A stretch of DNA of 13,509 nucleotides, from assembly GCA_052035955.1 (NCBI GenBank), contig JBPOHD010000072.1, forward strand, positions 1 to 13,509. Direction: 5' to 3'. This DNA comes from JAEUNJ01 sp052035955. GTDB lineage: Bacteria; Pseudomonadota; Gammaproteobacteria; Burkholderiales; Rhodocyclaceae. Under the pieces are notes generated by a model. It did not search any database, was not told where the DNA came from, and was given only the letters and a program-made list of their open reading frames with translations. Below are positions 7,576 through 13,509 of the stretch, in pieces; position 1 is the stretch's first letter; each line of letters opens with the position of its first letter. The position numbers and the translations under genes are program-made.

Positions 7576-7601
7576 GGGCCGGCATCGCCGGCCCTTCGTT
7601 T
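7576..7601 (+). terminator. Intrinsic terminator of the oxidoreductase operon
   Basis: GGGCCGGC (7576-7583) pairs perfectly with GCCGGCCC (7587-7594) around the loop ATC, followed by TTCGTTT. It begins 14 bases after the reductase stop codon and lies between two convergent genes. The 8-pair all-GC stem may also slow transcription coming from the minus-strand gene, but on that strand no clear T-run follows. Confidence 0.75.
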
Positions 7602-7608
7602 CAACCCT

Positions 7609-8076
7609 TCAGGAAATCAGCGCCGCCAGCTTCTTTTCCAGGTCCGGCAGCTGCTTGCGGCCGTCCCGGGAGAGGTTCAGCGCCGCCTGCCAGTCGGCGT
7701 AATGCTGGCGCAAGGTTTCCAGGTCCTGGGCGGCCTCCAGTTTCATCGACAGGCTGGATCCGGCGATGCCGATGAAGACGTTTACCGTGTTCATCATGAA
7801 ATTGCGCGCCATCTCGAAGCGCTTTGCGTCATCGACGGGCGGTGGCGCCTGCTCGGGTCTGGGTGCCTCGAGGACGGTCAGGAAGCCATCGGCGACCAGG
7901 CTTTCCATGATCGCGGCGACGCCCTCGGTGGGCAGCATGCCTTCCAACTGGCCGGCGTCCCGCTTGCCATCCACCATGATCAAGACCCGGCGCGCGCGCT
8001 GGGGAAGCCCATGGCGCCGCTGGGCGACTTCCTCGATCCCCTTCGGGGTCTTTACGTAAACGACGGCCGCGGGCAT
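7609..8076 (-). CDS. Small protein of unknown function
   Basis: I cannot name this 155-residue protein. Residues 1-70 (VYVKTPKGIEEVAQRR, then GLPQRARRVLIMVDGKRD and LVADGFL) look like a compact helical, possibly winged-helix-like domain. I associate this pattern loosely with uncharacterised betaproteobacterial proteins. Residues 71-82 are a proline-rich linker. Residues 83-155 are helical and include RNFMMNTVNVFIGIAGSS; the hydrophobic part is short and no signal peptide or clear membrane span is seen. The GAGG site 6 bases before the ATG and codon use like its neighbours support a real gene. It is a single gene between two Fe-S oxidoreductase operons and convergent with the first. It has no cysteine, so it is unlikely to be an Fe-S carrier. 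A regulatory role is a guess. Confidence 0.75.
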   Translation of the reverse strand: MPAAVVYVKTPKGIEEVAQRRHGLPQRARRVLIMVDGKRDAGQLEGMLPTEGVAAIMESLVADGFLTVLEAPRPEQAPPPVDDAKRFEMARNFMMNTVNVFIGIAGSSLSMKLEAAQDLETLRQHYADWQAALNLSRDGRKQLPDLEKKLAALIS

Positions 8077-8195
8077 TCCTGTCCTCCCTCCGCGAATTCC
8101 TGGCTGGCGTGGGCTTGCGGCCCATTCTGGCAGTGAATTTACCGTCCGAGCCTGTCCAATCCCTTACGGCACCCCATCCGTGGCGCAGCGAAGGG

Positions 8196-8224
8196 TGGAC
8201 TCCCTCCCGCAAGACCCGGATAAT
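8196..8224 (+). promoter_or_regulatory. Possible sigma-70 promoter of iorA
   Basis: TGGACT (8196-8201) is followed by 17 bases and GATAAT (8219-8224). They match the consensus at 4 of 6 and 5 of 6 positions. Transcription would start near 8231, leaving a leader of about 48 bases before iorA. The region 8077-8278 separates two divergent genes, so a promoter is expected here. I see no matching good promoter for the minus-strand gene. Confidence 0.4.
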
Positions 8225-8235
8225 TCCAAGGCTTT

Positions 8236-8252
8236 CCCCGGCCGAGCCGGGG
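8236..8252 (+). other. Perfect hairpin in the iorA leader
   Basis: CCCCGGC (8236-8242) pairs with GCCGGGG (8246-8252) around the loop CGA. It would sit at the very 5' end of the transcript if the predicted promoter is right, about 17 bases before the ribosome site. No T-run follows, so it is not an intrinsic terminator. It may stabilise the transcript 5' end; this is speculative. Confidence 0.35.
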
Positions 8253-8268
8253 CTCCCGCCAACGAACC

Positions 8269-8272
8269 AGGA
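8269..8272 (+). promoter_or_regulatory. Ribosome binding site of iorA
   Basis: AGGA lies 6 bases before the ATG at 8279. It supports this start over the in-frame ATG about 100 bases upstream, whose extra residues do not resemble the family. Confidence 0.55.
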
Positions 8273-8278
8273 CATTCC

Positions 8279-10138
8279 ATGGCTGCCGTCATGCCCGCCC
8301 CGGCCCAGAGCCGGCTTCTACTTTCCGGCAACGAGGCCGTTGCCCGCGCCGTCTGGGAATCCGGGGTCCGGGTTGCCGCCGCCTATCCCGGCACCCCCTC
8401 CACCGAAATCCTCGAGGAGATCTCCGCCTACCCGGATGTCTACGCCGAGTGGTCGGTGAACGAGAAGGTGTCCATGGAGGTGGCGATCGGCGCTGCCTTT
8501 GCCGGCTCCCGCTCCTTCTGTGCCATGAAGCACGTGGGCATGAACGTCGCCTCCGATGCCCTGATGACCCTGACGTTGACCGGCGTGGTCGGCGGCATGT
8601 TGATCGCCGTGGCCGACGACGTGGGCCTGTCCTCCTCCCAGAACGAGCAGGATTCGCGCTTCTGGGGCCGTTTCGCCCACCTGCCCATCTTCGAGCCGGC
8701 GGATTCCCAGGAAGCCTACGAGATGACCAAGGCGGCCTACGAATTGTCGGAACGCCTCCAGGTCCCGGTAATCCTCCGCATGACCACCCGCATCTGCCAC
8801 GTCAAGGCGCTGGTCACCGTCGGCGAGCGGACCACGCACCCCGCCTCCGGCTTCAAGAAGGACCCGGCCCGCTGGGTCATGACCCCGGCCGGCGCGGGCC
8901 GCCGCATTCCGCTGGTGTTCGAGCGCGACCGCGCCCTGACCGCGGAGGCGGAAGGCAGCGAATGGAACCGGGTCGAGGCCGGCAAGGACCGCCGTGTCGG
9001 CTTCATCACCTCCGGCCCCGCCTACATGCATGTGCGCGAGTCCTATCCCGAGGCGCCCATCCTCAAGCTGGGCCTTTCCTGCCCGCTGCCCTACGAGAAG
9101 ATTCGCGCCTTTGCCGCCACCGTGGAAAAGCTGGTCGTGGTGGAGGAAGTCGAGGGCCTCGTCGAGACCGAGCTGCGTGCCGCCGGCATCGACTGCCACG
9201 GCAAGGACATCCTGCCGCGCCAGGGCGAACTGGCGCCCAACGTTCTGCGTCCGGCCATCGCGAAGCTGCTCGGCGAGCCGGTCCCGGAGAACCTGGCGCC
9301 AGCCTCCAAGGTCTTTCCGCGGCCGCCCACCATGTGCGTTGCCTGCCCGCACCTCGGTGTCTATTACACGCTGTCCCAGATCAAGAACGTGGTCATTTCC
9401 GGCGACATCGGTTGCTACACGCTCGGTGCCGGCCATCCATGGAACGCCCTCGACACCACGATCTCCATGGGCGCCTCCATGGGCATCGCCCTGGGCCTGG
9501 ACAAGGGACGCTCCGAGTCCGACAAGGACAAGCGGGTGCTCGCCGTCATCGGCGACTCCACCTTCCTGCACATGGGCATGCAGGGCCTGCTGGACATCGT
9601 CTACAACAAGGGCAACGTCACCATCCTGCTCCTCGACAACCGTGCCGTCGGCATGACAGGCGGCCAGGACAACCCGGGCAATGGCCGCGACATCTACGGC
9701 AACCCGGCGCCCCGTGTGGACTTTGCCCGGCTCGTCGAGTCCCTGGGCGTCAAGCCCGAGCGCATCCATGTGGTCGACCCCTACCAGTTGCCGGTGCTCT
9801 TCAAGACCCTGCGCGAAGAGATCAAGATCCCCGAGGTGTCGGTCATCATCACCAACCAGCCCTGCGTACTCATCGACGACTACAAGAAGCAACCCGCCTT
9901 CACCGTCATCGACGAGAAGTGCACCGGTTGCGGCAACTGCGTCGAGGTGGGTTGCCCGGCAATCCACGTCATGCGCCGGGAGAAGGTGATCAAGCCCTCC
10001 GGCAAGGAGGTGGAACTCCAGTTCGTGCAGATCGAGACGGCTGCCTGCACCGGATGCAATCTGTGCGTCCAGCCCTGTGCGCCCGATGCCATCGTGCCCG
10101 CCGACCCTTCCCATCCCATCGCCCTGATCCGGCACTGA
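8279..10138 (+). CDS. iorA: Indolepyruvate (arylpyruvate):ferredoxin oxidoreductase, alpha subunit
   Basis: IorA, with IorB, oxidatively decarboxylates arylpyruvates (from Trp, Phe, Tyr) to aryl-acetyl-CoA and reduces ferredoxin. With the chosen ATG the protein has 619 residues, normal for IorA. AAYPGTPSTEI at residues 34-44 is the pyrimidine-domain motif. GDSTFLHMG at 425-433 followed by DNRAVGMTGGQDNPG from 453 is the thiamine diphosphate/Mg motif with the IorA-type MTGGQ. The C-terminus holds two [4Fe-4S] motifs: Cys548, 551, 554 and 559 (four residues before the last, as in IorA), and Cys590, 593, 596 and 600. An alternative start is Met5. It starts a plus-strand gene run; iorB follows after 10 bases. 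The role is firm by family; the preferred substrate is not visible. Confidence 0.93.
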   Translation: MAAVMPAPAQSRLLLSGNEAVARAVWESGVRVAAAYPGTPSTEILEEISAYPDVYAEWSVNEKVSMEVAIGAAFAGSRSFCAMKHVGMNVASDALMTLTLTGVVGGMLIAVADDVGLSSSQNEQDSRFWGRFAHLPIFEPADSQEAYEMTKAAYELSERLQVPVILRMTTRICHVKALVTVGERTTHPASGFKKDPARWVMTPAGAGRRIPLVFERDRALTAEAEGSEWNRVEAGKDRRVGFITSGPAYMHVRESYPEAPILKLGLSCPLPYEKIRAFAATVEKLVVVEEVEGLVETELRAAGIDCHGKDILPRQGELAPNVLRPAIAKLLGEPVPENLAPASKVFPRPPTMCVACPHLGVYYTLSQIKNVVISGDIGCYTLGAGHPWNALDTTISMGASMGIALGLDKGRSESDKDKRVLAVIGDSTFLHMGMQGLLDIVYNKGNVTILLLDNRAVGMTGGQDNPGNGRDIYGNPAPRVDFARLVESLGVKPERIHVVDPYQLPVLFKTLREEIKIPEVSVIITNQPCVLIDDYKKQPAFTVIDEKCTGCGNCVEVGCPAIHVMRREKVIKPSGKEVELQFVQIETAACTGCNLCVQPCAPDAIVPADPSHPIALIRH

Positions 10139-10148
10139 GAGCAGCAAC

Positions 10149-10772
10149 ATGGATAGCAACGTTTACAACATCCTCGTGGTCGGCATCGGCGGCCAGGGCG
10201 TGATGACCGCCACCGAGATCCTCGCCGAGGCCGCCATCGCCCTTGGCCACGATGCGAAGAAGACCGAAGTCGCCGGCATGGCCCAGCGCGGCGGCGTCGT
10301 TTCCTCTCACCTGCGTTTCGGCCCCAAGGTCCTTTCGCCCCAGATCACTGCCGGCGACGCCGACCTGCTGCTCGCCTTCGAGGCGGCAGAGGCGCTTCGC
10401 TGGTGCCATTTCCTGAAGCCCGGCGGCCTGGTGCTGATGAATACGGCCAAGCTGGTGCCGCCCGTCGTCAACATCGGTCTCTACGACTATCCGACCGATC
10501 CCGTCGGCGAAATCCGTGCCCGCGGTTACGACGTCCACGCCTTCGACGCCATGGCCATCGCCATGGACCTCGGCGACATGCGACTCGGCAACACCGTCAT
10601 GCTGGGCGCCATCGGGGACCATCTGCCCTTCCCCGCGGAGACCCTGCTGAATGCCATCGTCGGCCGCTTCGCTGCCCGCAAGCCGCAACTGGTTGAACTG
10701 AACCGCAAGGCCTTCGAGTTGGGTCGGCAGGCCGACGCCAGTGCCGGCCATGCCGTGGCCGTGGCCGCCTGA
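10149..10772 (+). CDS. iorB: Indolepyruvate (arylpyruvate):ferredoxin oxidoreductase, beta subunit
   Basis: IorB is the small gamma-domain subunit that pairs with IorA. The 207 residues fit the usual length (about 190-210). VVGIGGQGVMTATEIL at residues 10-25 and EVAGMAQRGGVVSSHLRFG at 40-58 are diagnostic of IorB, the second being the MxQRGG motif. The last 15 residues are rich in alanine and look like a loose tail. The ATG is 10 bases after iorA; only a weak purine stretch (GAGAGCAG) precedes it, so translation may be coupled to iorA. folD begins 11 bases after its stop. Confidence 0.92.
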   Translation: MDSNVYNILVVGIGGQGVMTATEILAEAAIALGHDAKKTEVAGMAQRGGVVSSHLRFGPKVLSPQITAGDADLLLAFEAAEALRWCHFLKPGGLVLMNTAKLVPPVVNIGLYDYPTDPVGEIRARGYDVHAFDAMAIAMDLGDMRLGNTVMLGAIGDHLPFPAETLLNAIVGRFAARKPQLVELNRKAFELGRQADASAGHAVAVAA

Positions 10773-10783
10773 AGGGACGCACG

Positions 10784-11659
10784 ATGACGGCAAGAATCCT
10801 AGACGGCAATGCCTTTTCCGCCCGGGTGCGCGAGGGGCTCGCGGTCCGCGCCGCCGCCCTCAGGGCCGGCGGCATCACGCCCTGCCTGGCCGTGATCCTG
10901 GTCGGCGACGATGCGGCCTCGGCGGTCTATGTGCGCAACAAGGTTGCCGCCTGCGAGAAGGCCGGCATGCGCTCCCTCAAGTTCGTGTATCCCTCCGACG
11001 TGGAGCCGGCCGTGGTCTTCGCCAAGATCGCCGAACTCAACGCCGATCCGGGCGTGCATGGCATCCTGGTGCAGCTTCCCCTGCCCAGGAGCTTCGACGC
11101 CGATGCCGTGCTGGAAGCCATCTCTCCCGAGAAGGATGTCGACGGCTTTCATGCCGAGAATGTCGGCGCCCTCATGCAGGGCAACCCGCGCTTCATTCCC
11201 TGCACGCCCTATGGCGTGATGGAAATGCTGAAGAGCGAGGGCGTGAAGCTGTCCGGCGCCGAGGCCGTCATCGTCGGCCGCAGCAACATCGTCGGCAAGC
11301 CCATGGCCATGCTGCTCCTCGGCGAGAGCTGCACCGTCACCGTCTGCCATTCGCGCACCGCCGACCTGGCTTTCCATACCCGCCGTGCCGACATCCTGAT
11401 CGCCGCCGTCGGGCGCGCCAGGATGATCACCGGCGACATGATCAAGCCGGGTGCCGCCGTCATCGACGTCGGCATCAACCGCCAGGCCGACGGCAAGCTC
11501 TGCGGCGACGTGGATTTCGAGTCGGCCAAGGAAGTCGCCGGCCTCATCACCCCTGTTCCCGGCGGCGTCGGCCCGATGACCATCACCATGCTGCTCGCCA
11601 ACACGCTCGAGGCCGCGGAGCGGGTCGCCGCGCAGAAGACGAGGCAGGTGGTGCCATGA
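10784..11659 (+). CDS. folD: Bifunctional methylenetetrahydrofolate dehydrogenase / methenyltetrahydrofolate cyclohydrolase
   Basis: FolD converts 5,10-methylene-tetrahydrofolate to 10-formyl-tetrahydrofolate in two steps, using NADP+. The 291 residues match the family. Tyr49 and Lys53 in YVRNK are the expected catalytic pair, GILVQLPLP at 93-101 holds Gln97, and KDVDGFH at 117-123 holds Asp120. VGRSNIVGKPMAMLL at 164-178 is the nucleotide-binding signature, and TPVPGGVGPMTITML at 256-270 closes the core. An AAGGGA site lies 6 bases before the ATG. The gene overlaps purE by 4 bases (ATGA). 10-formyl-tetrahydrofolate feeds two steps of purine synthesis, which fits the purE-purK neighbours. Confidence 0.97.
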   Translation: MTARILDGNAFSARVREGLAVRAAALRAGGITPCLAVILVGDDAASAVYVRNKVAACEKAGMRSLKFVYPSDVEPAVVFAKIAELNADPGVHGILVQLPLPRSFDADAVLEAISPEKDVDGFHAENVGALMQGNPRFIPCTPYGVMEMLKSEGVKLSGAEAVIVGRSNIVGKPMAMLLLGESCTVTVCHSRTADLAFHTRRADILIAAVGRARMITGDMIKPGAAVIDVGINRQADGKLCGDVDFESAKEVAGLITPVPGGVGPMTITMLLANTLEAAERVAAQKTRQVVP

Positions 11660-12168
11660 GCCGCCCCCATCCCGTCGTCGGCATCGTCATGGGGTCGGAT
11701 TCCGACTGGCCGGTGATGCAGGCCGCCGCCAAGATCCTCGAGGAGTTCGGCGTTCCCTACGAGGCCAAGGTCGTGTCCGCCCACCGGACCCCGGATCTCC
11801 TGTTCGACTACGCCGCCATGGCCTTCGAGCGGGACCTGCGGGCCATCATCGCCGGCGCCGGTGGCGCGGCCCACCTGCCGGGCATGCTGGCCAGCAAGAC
11901 CATCGTTCCCGTGCTCGGCGTGCCGGTGCCCTCCAAGCACCTCAACGGCCTGGATTCCCTGCTCTCCATCGTCCAGATGCCCAGGGGCATACCGGTGTCT
12001 ACCTTCGCCATAGGCGAGGCCGGCGCGGCCAATGCGGCCCTCACGGCCGTCGCCATCCTCGCGACCCACAACGACGACGCCGGCCGAAACTACGCCCGCA
12101 AGCTGCAGGAATTCCGCCAGCGCCAGAGCGACAAGGTCATGGCCATGGAACTCCCCAAACCGCAATGA
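11656..12168 (+). CDS. purE: N5-carboxyaminoimidazole ribonucleotide mutase (class I PurE)
   Basis: PurE moves the carboxyl group of N5-CAIR to C4, giving CAIR in purine synthesis. The start ATG overlaps the folD stop (ATGA), giving 170 residues, normal for bacterial PurE. VMGSDSDWPVM at residues 11-21, SAHRTPD at 41-47 with the catalytic-region His43, and AGAGGAAHLPGMLAS at 66-80 are the class I signatures. The coupling with purK shows the two-step bacterial route (PurK then PurE) rather than the direct-CO2 class II enzyme. Confidence 0.97.
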   Translation: MSRPHPVVGIVMGSDSDWPVMQAAAKILEEFGVPYEAKVVSAHRTPDLLFDYAAMAFERDLRAIIAGAGGAAHLPGMLASKTIVPVLGVPVPSKHLNGLDSLLSIVQMPRGIPVSTFAIGEAGAANAALTAVAILATHNDDAGRNYARKLQEFRQRQSDKVMAMELPKPQ

Positions 12169-13340
12169 TCCTTCCCCCCGCCACCCTCGGCATGCTCGGA
12201 GGCGGCCAACTGGGCCGCTTCTTCGTTATGGCCGCCCAGGAGATGGGTTACCGGGTCGTCGTTCTCGACCCGGACCGCCACAGTCCGGCCGGCCGGATCG
12301 CCAACGAACACCTTGTGGCCGCATACGACGATCCCGACGCCATGGAGCGCATGGCCGCGACCTGTGCCGCCGTCACCACCGAATTCGAGAACGTTCCGGC
12401 CGACACCCTGGCCTACCTCTCCAAATTCGTTCCCGTCCGCCCCGGTGCCGAGGCCGTCGCCATCTGCCAGAACCGCAGCGCGGAAAAGGGTTTCCTCAAG
12501 GCCCACGGCTTCCCCCATGCGCCCTACGCCGACATCCGCAGCGAGGCCGACCTGGCCGGCGCCGACGAGGGGCTCTACCCCGGGATCCTAAAGGTCGCCC
12601 GCTTCGGCTACGACGGCAAGGGCCAGGCCCGGGTCGTCGACCGCGCCGCGGCCCTCGTCGCCTTCCGCCAGTTCAAGGAAGAGCCCTGCGTGCTGGAAAG
12701 GCAACTCGCCCTCGATTCCGAGGTTTCCATCGTCCTCGCCCGCGACGAAGCGGGCAGGGTGGCCTGCTTCCCCATGGCCGAAAACAGCCACCGGCACGGC
12801 ATTCTCGATGTCAGCGTGGTTCCGGCGGGCGCTCCGCAAGCCCTGCACGAAGAGGCCCGGATCATCGCTGCCGGCATCGCCGAACACATGGATTACGTGG
12901 GTACCCTGGCCGTCGAGTTCTTCGTCGTCGCCGGTCACCTGCGCGTGAACGAGATGGCGCCGCGCCCCCACAACTCAGGCCACTACACCATCGACGCCTG
13001 CACCGGCAGCCAGTACGAGCAGCAGGTCCGTGCCCTCTGCGGCCTGCCCCTGGGCGACGGGCGGGCAGACCGTGCCGCCGTCATGGTGAACCTGCTGGGC
13101 GATCTCTGGTACCTGCGCGATCCGCACCACGCCCATGAGCCGGATTGGTCCGTGCTGCTGGCCAACCCCGACCTCCGGCTGCATCTCTACGGCAAGCATC
13201 ACCCGCGCGCCGGCCGCAAGATGGGCCATTTCACCGTCGTTGGCGCAGACGCGGCGCGTACCCTGGAAGCCGCGCTGGCCGCCCGCGAGGCGATCGGCGT
13301 CAGCGAGCCGGTTGCCCACCTCCCCGCGTACCGGGCGTAA
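12165..13340 (+). CDS. purK: N5-carboxyaminoimidazole ribonucleotide synthase
   Basis: PurK uses ATP and bicarbonate to carboxylate aminoimidazole ribonucleotide, giving N5-CAIR for PurE. The 391 residues are slightly longer than E. coli PurK (about 355) but usual for betaproteobacteria. MLGGGQLGRF at residues 10-19 is the N-terminal nucleotide fold. ILKVARFGYDGKGQ at 141-154 is the ATP-grasp loop. NEMAPRPHNSGHYTID at 262-277 is the metal/ATP site. YGK at 342-344 and GRKMGH at 350-355 mark the C-terminal domain. It overlaps purE by 4 bases (ATGA), a sign of translational coupling. Confidence 0.97.
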   Translation: MILPPATLGMLGGGQLGRFFVMAAQEMGYRVVVLDPDRHSPAGRIANEHLVAAYDDPDAMERMAATCAAVTTEFENVPADTLAYLSKFVPVRPGAEAVAICQNRSAEKGFLKAHGFPHAPYADIRSEADLAGADEGLYPGILKVARFGYDGKGQARVVDRAAALVAFRQFKEEPCVLERQLALDSEVSIVLARDEAGRVACFPMAENSHRHGILDVSVVPAGAPQALHEEARIIAAGIAEHMDYVGTLAVEFFVVAGHLRVNEMAPRPHNSGHYTIDACTGSQYEQQVRALCGLPLGDGRADRAAVMVNLLGDLWYLRDPHHAHEPDWSVLLANPDLRLHLYGKHHPRAGRKMGHFTVVGADAARTLEAALAAREAIGVSEPVAHLPAYRA

Positions 13341-13509
13341 TGCCGGGCGACGCCGTGCGGGGCGGGTCGATGGCGGATCTCGCGCATGCCGCCAGCCTGT
13401 TGCGGGCCGGCGAACTCGTTGCCTTTCCCACCGAAACCGTCTATGGGCTCGGGGCCGACGCGGCGAATCCCCAGGCTCTGGCCCGTATCTTCGCCGCCAA
13501 GGGTCGTCC
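13340..13509 (+). CDS. Threonylcarbamoyl-AMP synthase (Sua5/YrdC family), N-terminal fragment
   Basis: The gene begins in the last base of the purK stop (TAATG) and runs off the right edge, leaving 56 codons and two bases. LLRAGELVAFPTETVYGLGA near residues 20-39 and the IFAAKGR end at 50-56 are the Sua5/YrdC signature. The enzyme makes threonylcarbamoyl-AMP from threonine, bicarbonate and ATP for the t6A modification of tRNA. Met11 at 13370 is an alternative start, since residues 1-10 do not look conserved. Whether it is the short TsaC form or the longer Sua5 form cannot be told from this part. Confidence 0.88.
   Translation, partial: MPGDAVRGGSMADLAHAASLLRAGELVAFPTETVYGLGADAANPQALARIFAAKGR

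Noticed and set aside
4779..7604. A 941-residue open frame on the minus strand across the beta and reductase genes
   Set aside because: Opposite-strand shadow of two clearly identified genes; no motif and no ribosome site that fits.
8095..8130. Sigma-54-like TGGC...TTGC pair upstream of iorA
   Set aside because: The distance between the GG and GC elements is 9 bases, not the required 10, and the second candidate pair is worse.
8318..10159. A 613-residue open frame on the minus strand across iorA
   Set aside because: Same codon-composition effect; iorA on the plus strand has full thiamine and ferredoxin motifs.
10784..13340. Possible fused PurEK or frameshift between folD, purE and purK
   Set aside because: The junctions are clean ATGA overlaps with intact termini; they are separate coupled genes.

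Overview
The window is GC-rich and tightly packed. It reads as core chromosome of a betaproteobacterium. The family Rhodocyclaceae or a relative (Azoarcus, Thauera, Azospira or Dechloromonas type) is the best guess. That guess rests on the homodimeric AceE-AceF pyruvate dehydrogenase, the purE-purK-Sua5 order, and oxygen-sensitive 2-oxoacid oxidoreductases beside aerobic housekeeping genes. The genus is inference. No mobile element, tRNA, rRNA or CRISPR array was seen.

Layout. (1) Positions 1-2849, minus strand: the start of aceF and all of aceE, the first two genes of a pyruvate dehydrogenase operon. (2) Positions 2850-3060: a divergent control region with a convincing aceE promoter lying inside a perfect inverted repeat. 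(3) Positions 3061-7562, plus strand: a four-gene operon for a thiamine-diphosphate/iron-sulfur 2-oxoacid:acceptor oxidoreductase (gamma, alpha, beta). Its fourth gene joins a GltD-like FAD/NAD(P)H oxidoreductase to an 8Fe-8S-type ferredoxin domain. A strong hairpin terminator follows. (4) Positions 7609-8076, minus strand: a small conserved-looking protein of unknown function. (5) Positions 8279-13509, plus strand: iorA, iorB, folD, purE, purK and the start of a Sua5/YrdC gene, with gaps of 11 bases or less or short overlaps.

How the genes fit together. Pyruvate dehydrogenase makes acetyl-CoA and NADH through lipoate. The divergent oxidoreductase probably does similar chemistry through thiamine diphosphate and Fe-S clusters, with electrons leaving through the GltD-ferredoxin subunit to NAD(P)+. 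Its subunits resemble both pyruvate oxidoreductase (PorABC) and the phenylglyoxylate oxidoreductase of Azoarcus (Pad), so the substrate is open: pyruvate is suggested by aceEF, an aryl-2-oxoacid by iorAB. IorAB turns arylpyruvates into aryl-acetyl-CoA and passes electrons to ferredoxin. FolD supplies 10-formyl-tetrahydrofolate and PurE/PurK carry out the carboxylation step of purine synthesis. Sua5 starts the t6A modification of tRNA.

Nothing here is clearly a new system. The most interesting points are the paired pyruvate-type modules around one palindromic control region, the reductase-ferredoxin fusion, the unknown protein between the two oxidoreductase operons, and the coupling of iorAB to purine genes.
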